A stretch of DNA of 29,308 nucleotides from JAZDCJ01 sp036311985 (GCF_036311985.1 NZ_JAZDCJ010000023.1), one strand, 5' to 3'; counted from the stretch's first letter, positions 1 through 8,242 are shown. The notes: a model not told the origin generated them from the sequence alone. A program made the numbers and translations.

Positions 1-49
1 CTTACTTTCATTGACCAGGTGGACAACGGCACCAGGGATGGCGGCATCC
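1..49 (-). other. Left edge: possible first codons of the next leftward gene
   Basis: Read on the minus strand, these bases are open in more than one frame and reach the window edge. One frame has an ATG near base 15 followed by Lys-Val; another ends Val-Asn-Glu-Ser-Lys. In many actinobacteria the WYL-domain regulators PafB and PafC follow pafA and its neighbours, and their N-termini often carry a Ser-Lys-Thr-Glu-Arg-like start, so this could be the beginning of such a gene. Too little sequence is present to call it, and no strong ribosome binding site is visible. Confidence 0.15.
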
Positions 50-71
50 CCCCGCACCGTGTGGTGCGGGG
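50..71 (-). terminator. Perfect 9-bp GC hairpin after the proteasome-FKBP unit
   Basis: Bases 50-58 (CCCCGCACC) pair perfectly with 63-71 (GGTGCGGGG) around a 4-base GTGT loop. The hairpin lies 27 bases beyond the stop codon of the last leftward gene. No T-run follows on the minus strand, so it would be a U-less terminator of the kind proposed for high-GC actinobacteria, or a stabiliser of the mRNA 3' end. Confidence 0.4.
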
Positions 72-98
72 CGCCGCTGGAGTCGGTGCCGGCCGGGG

Positions 99-494
99 TC
101 AGCGCGCGCCGACGAGGTCGACGACGAAGATCAGCGCCTCGTTCGGGCCGATCGCCGCGCCCGCACCGCGTTCGCCGTAGGCCAGGTGGGACGGGATCTC
201 GAGCCGGCGGCGGCCGCCGACCTTCATCCCGAGCAGGCCGCGGTCCCAGCCCTGGATGACCTGGCCGATGCCGACGGTGAAGTCGAGCGGCTGGCCGCGG
301 TTCCACGAGGCGTCGAACTCCTCGCCCGTCGACCAGGCGACGCCGACGTAGTGGGCCGAGACGGTGGTCCCCGGCACGACCTCGGCGCCGTCGCCGACGG
401 CGATGTCCTGGATCACGAGGTCCTCGGGCGGGGTGTCGCCGGGGAAGTCGATCTCCGGCTTGGTGCGATCGTACTCGCGCTGTCCAAACGACAT
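99..494 (-). CDS. FKBP-type peptidyl-prolyl cis-trans isomerase (cytoplasmic)
   Basis: This 131-residue protein is a single FKBP domain and would catalyse cis-trans isomerisation of Xaa-Pro bonds. Residues about 25-131 carry the family pattern: AHYVGVAW near residue 47, a DASWNRGQPLDF segment, VIQGWDRGLLGMKVGG, then IPSHLAYGERGAG and a closing FVVDLVGA strand. There is no signal peptide, so it should act in the cytoplasm. An AGGAAAGGA ribosome binding site precedes the ATG. It lies 41 bases after the FKBP lipoprotein gene and is the last clear gene of the leftward run, so the two isomerases, one anchored outside and one inside, are probably co-transcribed. Function is inferred from family; the substrate is unknown. 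Confidence 0.93.
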   Translation of the reverse strand: MSFGQREYDRTKPEIDFPGDTPPEDLVIQDIAVGDGAEVVPGTTVSAHYVGVAWSTGEEFDASWNRGQPLDFTVGIGQVIQGWDRGLLGMKVGGRRRLEIPSHLAYGERGAGAAIGPNEALIFVVDLVGAR

Positions 495-535
495 GGCGGT
501 CCTTTCCTCTAGTGGTGTCTTGTCCGGGGACCAGC

Positions 536-1495
536 CTACTTGGCGGCCTGGACCTCGACGACGAACACGAGCGGGCCGGCCGGCGCGCCGGCGGGGGCCG
601 GGTCACCGTAGGCCTTGTCGGCGGGAATGCTCAGGACGACCGTCGAGCCGGCCTTGATGCCCGTCAGTCCCTCGGTCCAGCCCTTGATGACGCCGTTGAG
701 CGGGAAGTCGGTCGGCTCGCCGCGCTCGTAGCTCGAGTCGAAGACCTCTCCGTCTTCCCAGCGCACGCCCTCGTAGTGGGCCGTCACGGTCGACTCGGCG
801 GTCAGCTCCTCGCCGTCGCCCTCCTTGAGCACCTGCACGGCGAGGCCCTCCGGGGCCTCCTTGCCCTCGGGAATGGTGATGGTCGGCTTGTCGTCGTCGT
901 CGAACTCGACCGACGGCAGCGCGCCCTCCTCCTCGAGCTCCTTGACCTCGTCGGGGGTGTAGGTCTTCGACGGCTCCGGGATGTCCTCGGCAGAGACGAC
1001 CTGCAGGATCAGCAGTTCCTCGGCGGTCGGCTGCTCCTCAGCGGGAGCAGAGCTCGCGTCGTCGCCGCCCGCGGCCGGGGCGGCCGGACGCACGTAGGCG
1101 ATCCAGGAACCGACCTTGGCTCCCAGCAGGATCCCGTAGATCTCGGGATCGGCCGCCTTCATCTCCTCCGTGAGGCTGAGGACCTGCGGCTCCTGGTCGA
1201 AGAGCTGGCCCAGCTGGGATCCGTCCTCGGTCTTGTACCCGGCGAGCTTGTAGGAGACGTTCTGGTTCTCCTTGATCTCGTCACCGTCGCCTTCCTTGAC
1301 GACGAGCGCGGCGGCCTCCGTGGCCGTGAGCGGCGTGTCGAAGGTGACCGTGGGGCCCGAGTTCTCCTCCTCGCCCGGCGTGATCTCGATGCTCGAGAGG
1401 GGGTCGGCGTTGCCGACGGACTTCTCCTGGGGAGATCCACAGCCGGCCAGCGCCACGAGGGACGCGGCCAGCACCACTGCTAGGAGCTTGCGCAC
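536..1495 (-). CDS. FKBP-type peptidyl-prolyl isomerase, exported lipoprotein
   Basis: I choose the GTG at 1495 as start (319 residues) because it begins a compact lipoprotein signal: Val-Arg-Lys, a hydrophobic stretch and the lipobox Leu-Ala-Gly-Cys at residues 16-19. Cys19 would be lipidated and anchor the protein to the outer face of the membrane. The frame stays open to an ATG at 1561, which would place 22 charged residues before the signal. The C-terminal ~100 residues are a clear FKBP domain (AHYEGVRWEDGEVFDSSYERG, then VIKGWTEGLTGIKAGS and IPADKAYGDPAPAG). Residues about 45-150 look like a second, diverged FKBP-like domain. Acidic linkers join them. The likely job is folding of exported proteins; targets are unknown. 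Confidence 0.88.
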   Translation of the reverse strand: MRKLLAVVLAASLVALAGCGSPQEKSVGNADPLSSIEITPGEEENSGPTVTFDTPLTATEAAALVVKEGDGDEIKENQNVSYKLAGYKTEDGSQLGQLFDQEPQVLSLTEEMKAADPEIYGILLGAKVGSWIAYVRPAAPAAGGDDASSAPAEEQPTAEELLILQVVSAEDIPEPSKTYTPDEVKELEEEGALPSVEFDDDDKPTITIPEGKEAPEGLAVQVLKEGDGEELTAESTVTAHYEGVRWEDGEVFDSSYERGEPTDFPLNGVIKGWTEGLTGIKAGSTVVLSIPADKAYGDPAPAGAPAGPLVFVVEVQAAK

Positions 1496-1563
1496 GAAGA
1501 CTACTTTCGTCGGGGTTCGTTTCTCCGTGGCCTCGGGAAGGACCCGTGCCACGGACCGCATCC

Positions 1564-1569
1564 AGCCTA
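1564..1569 (-). promoter_or_regulatory. Candidate -10 box before the FKBP lipoprotein gene
   Basis: The minus strand reads TAGGCT, a good TAnnnT element, between pafA and the lipoprotein gene. Transcription would begin near 1557, which would exclude the ATG at 1561 from the mRNA and favour the GTG at 1495 with a leader of about 60 bases. No convincing -35 box is visible 17-18 bases upstream. Confidence 0.3.
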
Positions 1570-1628
1570 AGGGCTCAAGCTGTGTATTCGCTTGGCGGCA
1601 TGCCGTCCGACCCGACCGCGGGGCGCGC

Positions 1629-2990
1629 TCAGAGCCGGGACATCAGTTCGTCGACGCGTTCGTCCACGGCCGCGAACGGGTCCTTGCACAGCACCGTCTG
1701 GCCCGCGAAGTCGTTGATCTTCAAGTGGACCCAGTCCACCGTGAAGTCCCGGCCCGCGTCCTTCGCGGCGCGCACGAAGTCGCCGCGGAGCTTGGCGCGG
1801 GTCGTCTGCGGCGGCGTGGAGCGGGCCGCCTCCACGGCGGCGGCGTCGACGACGGTCGCGGCCCGCCCGCGCTCCCGCAGCAGGTTGAACAGCCCGCGCC
1901 CCGGCGCGATGTCGTGGTAGGTCAGGTCGAGTTGGGCGACGCGCGGCGAATCAAGCTCCAGCCCGTGCCGGGAGCGGTAGCCGGAAATGAGCCGGTGCTT
2001 CACGGCCCAGTCGATCTCCGTGTCGACGAGCGTGGGGTCCTGCCGCTCGACGGCGTCGAGCGCCCGCCCCCAGAGCTCCATCACCCGGGGCACGTGGGGC
2101 GTGTGGGCGCCGTGGGCTTCGAGGAAGGCCGTGACCTTGGCGTGGAAGGTCCGCTGCAGGTCCAGGGCGGACAGGGTCCGGCCGTCGGCGAGCCTCACGG
2201 GGGTGGTCCCCGTCAGGTCGTGCGAGACCTCGCGGATGCTGCGGATGGGGTTCTCGAGGCGGAAGTCCTCCATCGGCGTCCCCGCCTCGATCATCCGCAG
2301 CATCAGGTCCGTCGCGCCGACCTTCACGAGCTGCGTGGTCTCGGACATGTTCGAATCCCCCACGATGACGTGCAGCCGGCGGTAGTGCTGCGCGTCGGCG
2401 TGCGGCTCGTCGCGCGTATTGATGATGGGCCGCGAGCGCGTCGTCGCCGAGGAGACGCCCTCCCAGACGTGGTCCGCGCGCTGTGAGAACGCGAAGCGGT
2501 GCGAGCCGTCGACGGAGAGGACCTTGCCGGCGCCGGCGAAGAGCTGCCGGGTCACGAGGAACGGGATGAGGACCTCGGCGAGACGGGCGAACTCGAGCCG
2601 CCGCGGGATGAGGTAGTTCTCGTGGCAGCCGTACGAGTTCCCCGCCGAGTCGGTGTTGTTCTTGAACAGGTAGACGGATCCGTCGAAGCCGTCCTGGCGC
2701 ATCTTCTCCTCGGCGCTCACGGCGAGGTCCTGGAGGATCGCCTCGCCCGCGCGGTCGTGTGCGATGAGCTGGGCCAGGTCGTCACACTCCGCGGTCGCGT
2801 ACTCGGGGTGGGAGCCGACGTCGAGGTAGAGGCGGGAGCCGTTCGTGAGGAAGACGTTGGAGCTGCGCCCCCAGGCCACGACCTTGCGGAAGAGGTAGCG
2901 CGCGACCTCCTCGGGCGTCAGCGGCCGCCCGCCCGGGGCGGAGTAGGCGATCCCGTACTCCGTCTCGATGCCGAAGATCCTACGGTCCAT
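1629..2990 (-). CDS. pafA: Pup--protein ligase PafA
   Basis: PafA joins the C-terminal glutamate of Pup to lysines of target proteins using ATP. The protein has 453 residues, the usual family length. The N-terminus MDRRIFGIETEYG carries the glutamates of the nucleotide/metal site (Glu9, Glu11), and LYLDVGSHPEYAT holds the conserved catalytic-base Asp57. NNTDSAGNSYGCHENYL and the RADHVWEGVSSATT and INTRDEPHAD segments match the glutamine-synthetase-like fold. Two ATGs stand in tandem (2993 and 2990). The second sits 5 bases after a GGAGG and gives the usual PafA N-terminus, so I use it. The start overlaps the end of prcA by 11 bases, indicating translational coupling. Confidence 0.97.
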   Translation of the reverse strand: MDRRIFGIETEYGIAYSAPGGRPLTPEEVARYLFRKVVAWGRSSNVFLTNGSRLYLDVGSHPEYATAECDDLAQLIAHDRAGEAILQDLAVSAEEKMRQDGFDGSVYLFKNNTDSAGNSYGCHENYLIPRRLEFARLAEVLIPFLVTRQLFAGAGKVLSVDGSHRFAFSQRADHVWEGVSSATTRSRPIINTRDEPHADAQHYRRLHVIVGDSNMSETTQLVKVGATDLMLRMIEAGTPMEDFRLENPIRSIREVSHDLTGTTPVRLADGRTLSALDLQRTFHAKVTAFLEAHGAHTPHVPRVMELWGRALDAVERQDPTLVDTEIDWAVKHRLISGYRSRHGLELDSPRVAQLDLTYHDIAPGRGLFNLLRERGRAATVVDAAAVEAARSTPPQTTRAKLRGDFVRAAKDAGRDFTVDWVHLKINDFAGQTVLCKDPFAAVDERVDELMSRL

Positions 2991-3729
2991 CATGGCCTCC
3001 GTCTCCCCGCCGCGGCGGTCCGGCGGCCAGCAGCCGCCCCAGTTCCCCGGTGTCCAGCCGGCGGAAGGCCCGCCGCTTGCCCCGCAGGGCGAGGGGGTCG
3101 CGGTCGAGGACGGCGACCTCGAGCATGCGCGGACCCGGCGTCCCGGCCGCGACCCCGGGCAGGGACGCGGCGGCGGCCCGGACTGCCCCGGCGTATCCGC
3201 CGTCGTCCGGGCCCGGCCCGGCCCACGCGGCGCCCATCGCCTCCCCGACGACCTCGGCATCGCCGCCCATGACCACGAACCCCGACTCGTCGGAGATGGA
3301 TCCGTCGAAGCGGATCCTGAACAAGTGGTCCGCCGACGGCTCGGCGCCGATCTCCGCCACGGCGAGCTCGACCTCGAACGGCTTCGCGTCCTCCATGAAG
3401 GCGGCACCCAGGCTCTGCGCATAGGCACTGGCGAGGCCGCGCGCCGTGACGTCCTCCCGGTCGTAGGAATAGCCGCGCGTATCGGCGTAGCGCACGCCGA
3501 CCTGGCGCAGGGACTCGAACTCGTTGTACCGGCCGACGGCGGCGAACGCGATCCGGTCGTAGATCTCGCCGATCTTGCGCAACGAGGACGAGGGGTTCTC
3601 GGCGACGAGCGCGATCCCGTCGCTGCAGCTCGCGACGACGACGGAGCGTCCCCGGGCGATGCCCTTCCGGGCGAAGTCGGCCCGGTCCTTCATGAGCTGC
3701 TCGGGCGAGACGTAGAACTGCGCCGGCAT
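2980..3729 (-). CDS. prcA: 20S proteasome alpha subunit PrcA
   Basis: PrcA forms the outer heptameric rings of the 20S core and gates entry to the degradation chamber. The 249-residue protein begins MPAQFYVSPEQLMKDRADFA and continues with RKGIARGRSVVVASCSDGIALVAEN, the typical bacterial alpha N-terminus with its gate residues and first strand. Later comes KIGEIYDRIAFAAVGRYNEFE and the DTRGYSYDREDVTARGLA helix. The C-terminal ~70 residues are alanine-, glycine- and proline-rich and less conserved. Its ATG overlaps the prcB stop in a TGATG junction, so equal translation of both subunits is expected. Confidence 0.96.
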   Translation of the reverse strand: MPAQFYVSPEQLMKDRADFARKGIARGRSVVVASCSDGIALVAENPSSSLRKIGEIYDRIAFAAVGRYNEFESLRQVGVRYADTRGYSYDREDVTARGLASAYAQSLGAAFMEDAKPFEVELAVAEIGAEPSADHLFRIRFDGSISDESGFVVMGGDAEVVGEAMGAAWAGPGPDDGGYAGAVRAAAASLPGVAAGTPGPRMLEVAVLDRDPLALRGKRRAFRRLDTGELGRLLAAGPPRRGDGGHDGP

Positions 3730-4511
3730 CAGGCCTCCCGTCCGTCCGCGGCCCGGCGTGCGGAGACGGCCTCCGCGGCGGCGGCGAGGCGTTCCCCGGG
3801 CACGCGCGCCGCGCCTCGCGCGTCGACCGTGTAGACGACCGGCCAGAGGCGGCGGATCAGATCGGGCCCGCCGGTCGAGGAATCGTCGTCGGCCGCGTCG
3901 AAGAGGGCCTGCACCGCGGTGTCCACGGCCTCGTCGGCGTCGAGGCCGGGACGCCAGAGCTTCTTCAGGGCCCCCCGCGCGAACACGGATCCGGAACCGA
4001 TCGCGTGGTGCTCGAGCTCCTCGTAGCGCCCGCCGGTGATGTCGAAGGAGAAGATCCGGCCCCGGTTCCGCCGCGGGTCGTAGCCGGCGAAGAGCGGAAC
4101 GACGGACATCCCCTGCAGCGCGTGGGCGAGGTTGGCGCGGATCATGGCGGCGAGGCGGTTGGCCTTGCCGTCCAGGCTCAGCAGGGTCCCCTCGATCTTC
4201 TCGTAGTGCTCGAGCTCCACCTGGAACAACCGCGCGATGTCCATGGCGATGCCGGCGGACCCGGCGATCCCAAGGACCGAGAAGTGGTCCGCGGCGTAGA
4301 CCTTCTCCATGTGGCGGCTGGCGATGACGTTGCCGATCGTCGCGCGCCGGTCGCCGGCCATAACGACGCCGCCGTCGTGGGCGAGGGCCACGATCGTCGT
4401 TGCGTGCGGCACGGCCGCCTCGGGCACCGTCCCGGTGCGCTGGCCCGGCAGGAGCTCGGGGCGCTCGCGGGCGAGGTGCTCGAAGAACGACGGACCGGCC
4501 GGTACCTCCAC
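3729..4511 (-). CDS. prcB: 20S proteasome beta subunit PrcB (N-terminal Thr hydrolase)
   Basis: PrcB is the catalytic subunit. Translation starts at a GTG two bases after the pup stop and gives 260 residues. A propeptide of 37 residues precedes the mature start Thr38-Thr39-Ile-Val-Ala. Counting from Thr38 as Thr1, Asp17 (GDRRAT) and Lys33 (MEKVY) fall exactly at the canonical catalytic positions. AVELEHYEKIEG-like text (here QVELEHYEKIEG), the AGYD strand, GSGSVFARG and AADDDSSTGGPDL are standard. The residue just before the mature Thr is Ala (Pro-His-Ala|Thr), where Gly is normally conserved for autoprocessing. Neighbours are pup upstream and prcA overlapping downstream. Confidence 0.96.
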   Translation of the reverse strand: MEVPAGPSFFEHLARERPELLPGQRTGTVPEAAVPHATTIVALAHDGGVVMAGDRRATIGNVIASRHMEKVYAADHFSVLGIAGSAGIAMDIARLFQVELEHYEKIEGTLLSLDGKANRLAAMIRANLAHALQGMSVVPLFAGYDPRRNRGRIFSFDITGGRYEELEHHAIGSGSVFARGALKKLWRPGLDADEAVDTAVQALFDAADDDSSTGGPDLIRRLWPVVYTVDARGAARVPGERLAAAAEAVSARRAADGREA

Positions 4512-4513
4512 TG

Positions 4514-4708
4514 CTACTGGCCGCCCTTTTGGACGAATCCGCGGACAAACTCCTCCGCGTTCTGCTCGAGGACCGAGTCGATCTCGTCAAGGAGGTCGTC
4601 CGTGCCCTGTGTCTGCGCCTGGGCCTGGGGGGCGGCCGCGGGGACGGGCGGCTCCTCCTGCTCCTGCGTGGACCGGGTGGGCTGCGGCTTGATGTGCTCC
4701 TGGGCCAT
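4514..4708 (-). CDS. pup: Prokaryotic ubiquitin-like protein Pup
   Basis: Pup is the small disordered modifier that marks proteins for the proteasome. It has 64 residues, the usual length. The N-terminal half is rich in Gln, Glu and Pro. The Arc-binding helix region is GTDDLLDEIDSVLEQNAEEFVRG. The C-terminus is Phe-Val-Gln-Lys-Gly-Gly-Gln, so this Pup is made in the Gln form and must be deamidated to Glu by Dop before PafA can use it. A consensus AGGAGG (4713-4718 on the minus strand) lies 4 bases before the ATG, the strongest ribosome site in the cluster, fitting high expression. The 94 bases between dop and pup hold GC-rich potential hairpins but no clear promoter. Confidence 0.97.
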   Translation of the reverse strand: MAQEHIKPQPTRSTQEQEEPPVPAAAPQAQAQTQGTDDLLDEIDSVLEQNAEEFVRGFVQKGGQ

Positions 4709-4802
4709 GGTTCCTCCTAGCGTGTGCGGCGTCGGCGCCGCCTTCCTCCATCTTGCCACGTGGACGGCCGGGCCGGGCCGGGGGCCTCGGCCGGGGCCCG
4801 CG

Positions 4803-6419
4803 TCAGGAGCGGCCGCGCAGGCGGTCGACGAACTCGCCGATCTCCAGGCCGGCCTCGAAGAGCGGACCGACGAGCGCCCGGGTGCCCCGGAGCGGCTCGA
4901 GCGTGGCCACGCGCTCGACGCCGGGGCGTCCGGGCACGCTGAACGTGACGGCATCCCAGCTGGCGCCGACGACGTCGTCGGGGTACGTGGTCAGCGCCCG
5001 GCCGCGGAAGTAGGCGCGCGTGTCCTCGGGAGGGCCGACGACGGCGGCCCGGACCTCTTCGGGGGTGAAGAGCCGTTCGATGTGGCCGCGTTCGGCGAGG
5101 CGGTGGTGCAGCCCCTTCTCCGGGCGGACATCGGCCCACTGCAGGTCCATGAGCGCGATCCGGGGGTCGTCCCAGGCCGCGCCGTGCCGCTCCCGGTACT
5201 GGTCCATGAGGCGCAGCTTCGCGACCCAGTCGACCTGCGGCGCGACGCGGGCCGGATCGGAGCGCAGCCCGTCGAGGACCGCGGTCCAGCGTTCGAGGAC
5301 CTCGGCCGTCGCGGGATCCCCGGCGCCGGTGGAGGCGCAGTGGCGGCGGGCCGCCTCGAGGTACGCCTCCTGGAGGTCCAAGGCCGTCAGGCGGCGTCCG
5401 TCCTTCAGTTCCGCGGTGGTGCGCAGCGAGGGGTCGTGGCTGAACGACTGGACGGCGCCGACCGGGTCCCGCAGGTCCAGCCGCGGGGCGGCGCCGGCCT
5501 CGATGAGGGACAGGACCAGGGACGTGCTGCCGACGCGCAGGAGGGTCGGGACCTGGCCCAGGTTCGCGTCGCCGGCGATCACGTGGAGCCTGCGGTACTT
5601 CTCCCAGACGGCGTGTGGCTCGTCGCGCGTGTTGACGATCGGGCGGCGGATCGTCGTCTCGAGGCCGACCTCGGCCTCGAAGAAGTCGGCGCGCTGGCTG
5701 ATCTGGAACCCCGGGATCCGCCCGGTCAGCCCCCGCCCCACGCGGCCGGATCCGCAGACGACGGGGCGGGAGGCGAGGAACGGCAGCAGGCCCGCGGCGA
5801 TGTCGTCGAACGGCACCGAGCGGGGCATGAGGTAGTTCTCGTGGGCCCCGTAGCCGGCGCCCTTGTTGTCGGTGTTGTTCTTGTAGAGCAGGACCTCGGC
5901 GAAGCCCGGGGCCGCGGCGATGCGCCGGACGGCGTCGAGCGCCACGAGATCGCCGGCCTGGTCCCAGAGCACGGCGTCCCGCGGGTTCGTGGTCTCGGGC
6001 GAGGAGTACTCGGGGTGGGCGTGGTCCACGTAGAGCCGCGCGCCGTTGCCGAGGACCATGTTCATGAGGACGTGGGCGTCGGCGCCGTCGTCGTCGGCCG
6101 CCTCCGTGTAGAGCGTCTGCCCGACCCGGGCCCCGTCCCCGGCCAGGGCCACCTCCTGGGCGGTGAGCTCGCGGGGGGCATCCGTGAGCTGCGAGGGGTG
6201 CGCGGTCCGGCGCGGCTGCTGCCAGCCGCGCGCGTCGGCCAGGGGCGACTCGTCGCTGTAGTCCCAGCGCGTGCCGGCGAGGCGGCCCCGGGCCTCGCGG
6301 ACGCCGGCCGCGTAGGCGTTGACGACCTGGGCGGAGAGGATCGTCGCGTTCGCGCCGGGGACGGACGGTGCGAGGACGCCGTACTCGGTCTCGAGGCCGA
6401 CGACGCGGTGGACCGTCAC
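4803..6419 (-). CDS. dop: Pup deamidase/depupylase Dop
   Basis: Dop converts the C-terminal Gln of Pup to Glu and removes Pup from conjugates. This 538-residue protein shares the PafA fold. VVGLETEYG at residues 6-14 holds the metal/ATP glutamates, and LYVDHAHPEYSS contains Asp132, matching the catalytic aspartate. Residues about 40-105 are an insertion absent from PafA, corresponding to the regulatory Dop loop. NNTDNKGAGYGAHENYL and ISQRADFFEAEVGLETT follow as in PafA. It starts at a GTG whose bases overlap the arc stop (GTGA, 4 bases). It is somewhat longer than mycobacterial Dop (about 500 residues). Confidence 0.96.
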   Translation of the reverse strand: MTVHRVVGLETEYGVLAPSVPGANATILSAQVVNAYAAGVREARGRLAGTRWDYSDESPLADARGWQQPRRTAHPSQLTDAPRELTAQEVALAGDGARVGQTLYTEAADDDGADAHVLMNMVLGNGARLYVDHAHPEYSSPETTNPRDAVLWDQAGDLVALDAVRRIAAAPGFAEVLLYKNNTDNKGAGYGAHENYLMPRSVPFDDIAAGLLPFLASRPVVCGSGRVGRGLTGRIPGFQISQRADFFEAEVGLETTIRRPIVNTRDEPHAVWEKYRRLHVIAGDANLGQVPTLLRVGSTSLVLSLIEAGAAPRLDLRDPVGAVQSFSHDPSLRTTAELKDGRRLTALDLQEAYLEAARRHCASTGAGDPATAEVLERWTAVLDGLRSDPARVAPQVDWVAKLRLMDQYRERHGAAWDDPRIALMDLQWADVRPEKGLHHRLAERGHIERLFTPEEVRAAVVGPPEDTRAYFRGRALTTYPDDVVGASWDAVTFSVPGRPGVERVATLEPLRGTRALVGPLFEAGLEIGEFVDRLRGRS

Positions 6420-8194
6420 AAGTACTGCCCCGTGCTGCCGTAGGGACCGGCCTCGTCGGAATCGAGGGTCCGCCCGGCCCCGTCGCCTCCCTTGTCCTGG
6501 ACGATGGTGCGGATATAGGTGATCCGCTCGCCCTTCTTGCCCGAGATCCGCGCCCAGTCGTCGGGATTCGTGGTGTTCGGCATGTCCTCGTGCTCGTGGA
6601 ACTCGTCGACGACCCCGCGCAGCAGGTGCTCGATCCTCAGGCCGCGCTCCCCCGTCGTCAGGAACTCCTTGATGGCCGACTTCTTCGCCCGGTCGACGAC
6701 GTTGCGGATCACGGCGCCCGAGTTGAAGTCCTTGAAGTAGAGGACCTCCGTCTCGCCGTTCGCGTACGTGACCTCCAGGAATTCGTTCTCCTTGCCCGTC
6801 GAGTACATCGACTCGACGGTCTGCCGGATCATCTCGCGCACCGTGGCGCCGGGGTCTCCTCCGTGCTCGGCGAGGTCGTCCGGGTGCAGGGGCAGCCGCG
6901 TCGTGAGGTATTTGGCGAAGATCTCCGCCGCGCCCTCGGCGTCGGGGCGCTTGACCTTGATCTTCACGTCGAGGCGGCCCGGCCGCAGGATCGCCGGGTC
7001 GATCATGTCCTCGCGGTTGGAGGCGCCGATGACGATCACGTTGTCGAGCTTCTCGACGCCGTCGATCTCGCTCAGCAGCTGGGGCACGATCGTGGTCTCG
7101 ACGTCGGAGGAGACGCCGGTCCCGCGGGTGCGGAAGAGGGAGTCCATCTCGTCGAAGAAGACGACGACGGGGTTGCCTCCCGCGGCCTTCTCCCGGGCCC
7201 GGGCGAAGATCAGCCGGATGTGGCGTTCCGTCTCGCCCACGTACTTGTCCAGCAGCTCGGGGCCCTTGATGTTCAGGAAGTGGCTCTGCGCCGAGGTCTC
7301 CCCCCGCAGCTCGGCCGCGCGCTCGGCGAGGGAGTGGGCGACGGCCTTGGCGATGAGGGTCTTGCCGCAGCCCGGGGGTCCGTACAGCAGGATGCCCTTG
7401 GGGGCCTTGAGCCCATGTTCCCGGTAGAGGTCAGCGTGCAGGAACGGCAGTTCGACGGCGTCGCGGATCTGCTCGATCTGCGGGCCCAGGCCCCCGATGT
7501 CGGCGTAGGCGATGTCGGGGACCTCTTCGAGGATGAGCGACTGCATGTCGGAGAGGTGGACGCGTTCCATGGCGAGCCCCGTGCGCGGGTCCACGGCGAG
7601 GCTGTCCCCGACGCGGACCTTCTCGGCGGAGACGGGACCGGCAAGCCGCACGACGCGCTGGTCGTCGGCGCGGCCCACGGCCAGGACGCGCCCGTCGTCG
7701 AGGACCTCCTTGACGGACACGAGCTCACCCGTGGCCTCGAAGCCGAGTCCGGCCACGACCGTCAAGGACTCGTTGAGCAGGACCTCCTGCCCCAACTGCA
7801 GCTTCGTGAAGTCCAGGAGCGGACTCACGGCGACGCGCAGCTTGCGCCCGCCCTGGACGATGTCGACGCCCTGCCCCCGCGTCGAGGCGATCGCCGTCCC
7901 CGCGGGCGCCGGGCCCTTCTCGTGGAGGGCCACGATGGTGCCGTGGCTGAAGGGCGCCTCCCCGTCCTTGTCCAGGGCGGACTTGAGCGTGACGATCTCC
8001 TCGCGCGTGCGCTCGAGCATCGCCACGAGGCGGCTGTTGTTCTGCCCTGCGGCGGCGAGCTGCCGGTCCAGGGTGCGGGCCTTCTCGCGCAGGACGTTCA
8101 GCTGCCGTTCGGCCAGCGAGAGCTCGCCCGCGAGCCGCTCCTCGCGCGGCGCGGCCGGCTGGGAGGGATCGTGGTGGCTGCTGTCCGTGGGCAT
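6416..8194 (-). CDS. arc: Proteasome-associated AAA+ ATPase Arc/Mpa
   Basis: Arc (Mpa in mycobacteria) is the hexameric unfoldase that binds Pup through its coiled coils and threads substrates into the 20S core. I start at ATG 8194 (592 residues), preceded by AAGGAAG; a GTG at 8260 would add 22 residues without a good site. Residues 17-75 form the coiled coil, about 80-215 the OB-fold interdomain, and the AAA+ module follows with Walker A GPPGCGKT (272-279), Walker B VVVFFDEMDS, and an arginine-finger region in DPAILRPGRLD. The C-terminus is Gly-Gln-Tyr-Leu, the docking tail that inserts between alpha subunits. Its stop overlaps the dop start. Confidence 0.97.
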   Translation of the reverse strand: MPTDSSHHDPSQPAAPREERLAGELSLAERQLNVLREKARTLDRQLAAAGQNNSRLVAMLERTREEIVTLKSALDKDGEAPFSHGTIVALHEKGPAPAGTAIASTRGQGVDIVQGGRKLRVAVSPLLDFTKLQLGQEVLLNESLTVVAGLGFEATGELVSVKEVLDDGRVLAVGRADDQRVVRLAGPVSAEKVRVGDSLAVDPRTGLAMERVHLSDMQSLILEEVPDIAYADIGGLGPQIEQIRDAVELPFLHADLYREHGLKAPKGILLYGPPGCGKTLIAKAVAHSLAERAAELRGETSAQSHFLNIKGPELLDKYVGETERHIRLIFARAREKAAGGNPVVVFFDEMDSLFRTRGTGVSSDVETTIVPQLLSEIDGVEKLDNVIVIGASNREDMIDPAILRPGRLDVKIKVKRPDAEGAAEIFAKYLTTRLPLHPDDLAEHGGDPGATVREMIRQTVESMYSTGKENEFLEVTYANGETEVLYFKDFNSGAVIRNVVDRAKKSAIKEFLTTGERGLRIEHLLRGVVDEFHEHEDMPNTTNPDDWARISGKKGERITYIRTIVQDKGGDGAGRTLDSDEAGPYGSTGQYL

Positions 8195-8242
8195 GTGCGG
8201 TGCTTCCTTCGCGCTGGGGATCCCGCCGTGGGGCTTGGGACC

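Noticed and set aside
1629..6419. pafA and dop as a recent gene duplication
   Set aside because: They share a fold and motifs but are the standard, anciently diverged ligase/deamidase pair, each with its own diagnostic features.
4005..6443. An 812-residue open frame on the plus strand, antisense to dop and prcB
   Set aside because: It is Arg/Gly/Val/Asp-rich with no recognisable motif, and arises from the third-base G/C bias of the minus-strand genes, which have clear family matches.
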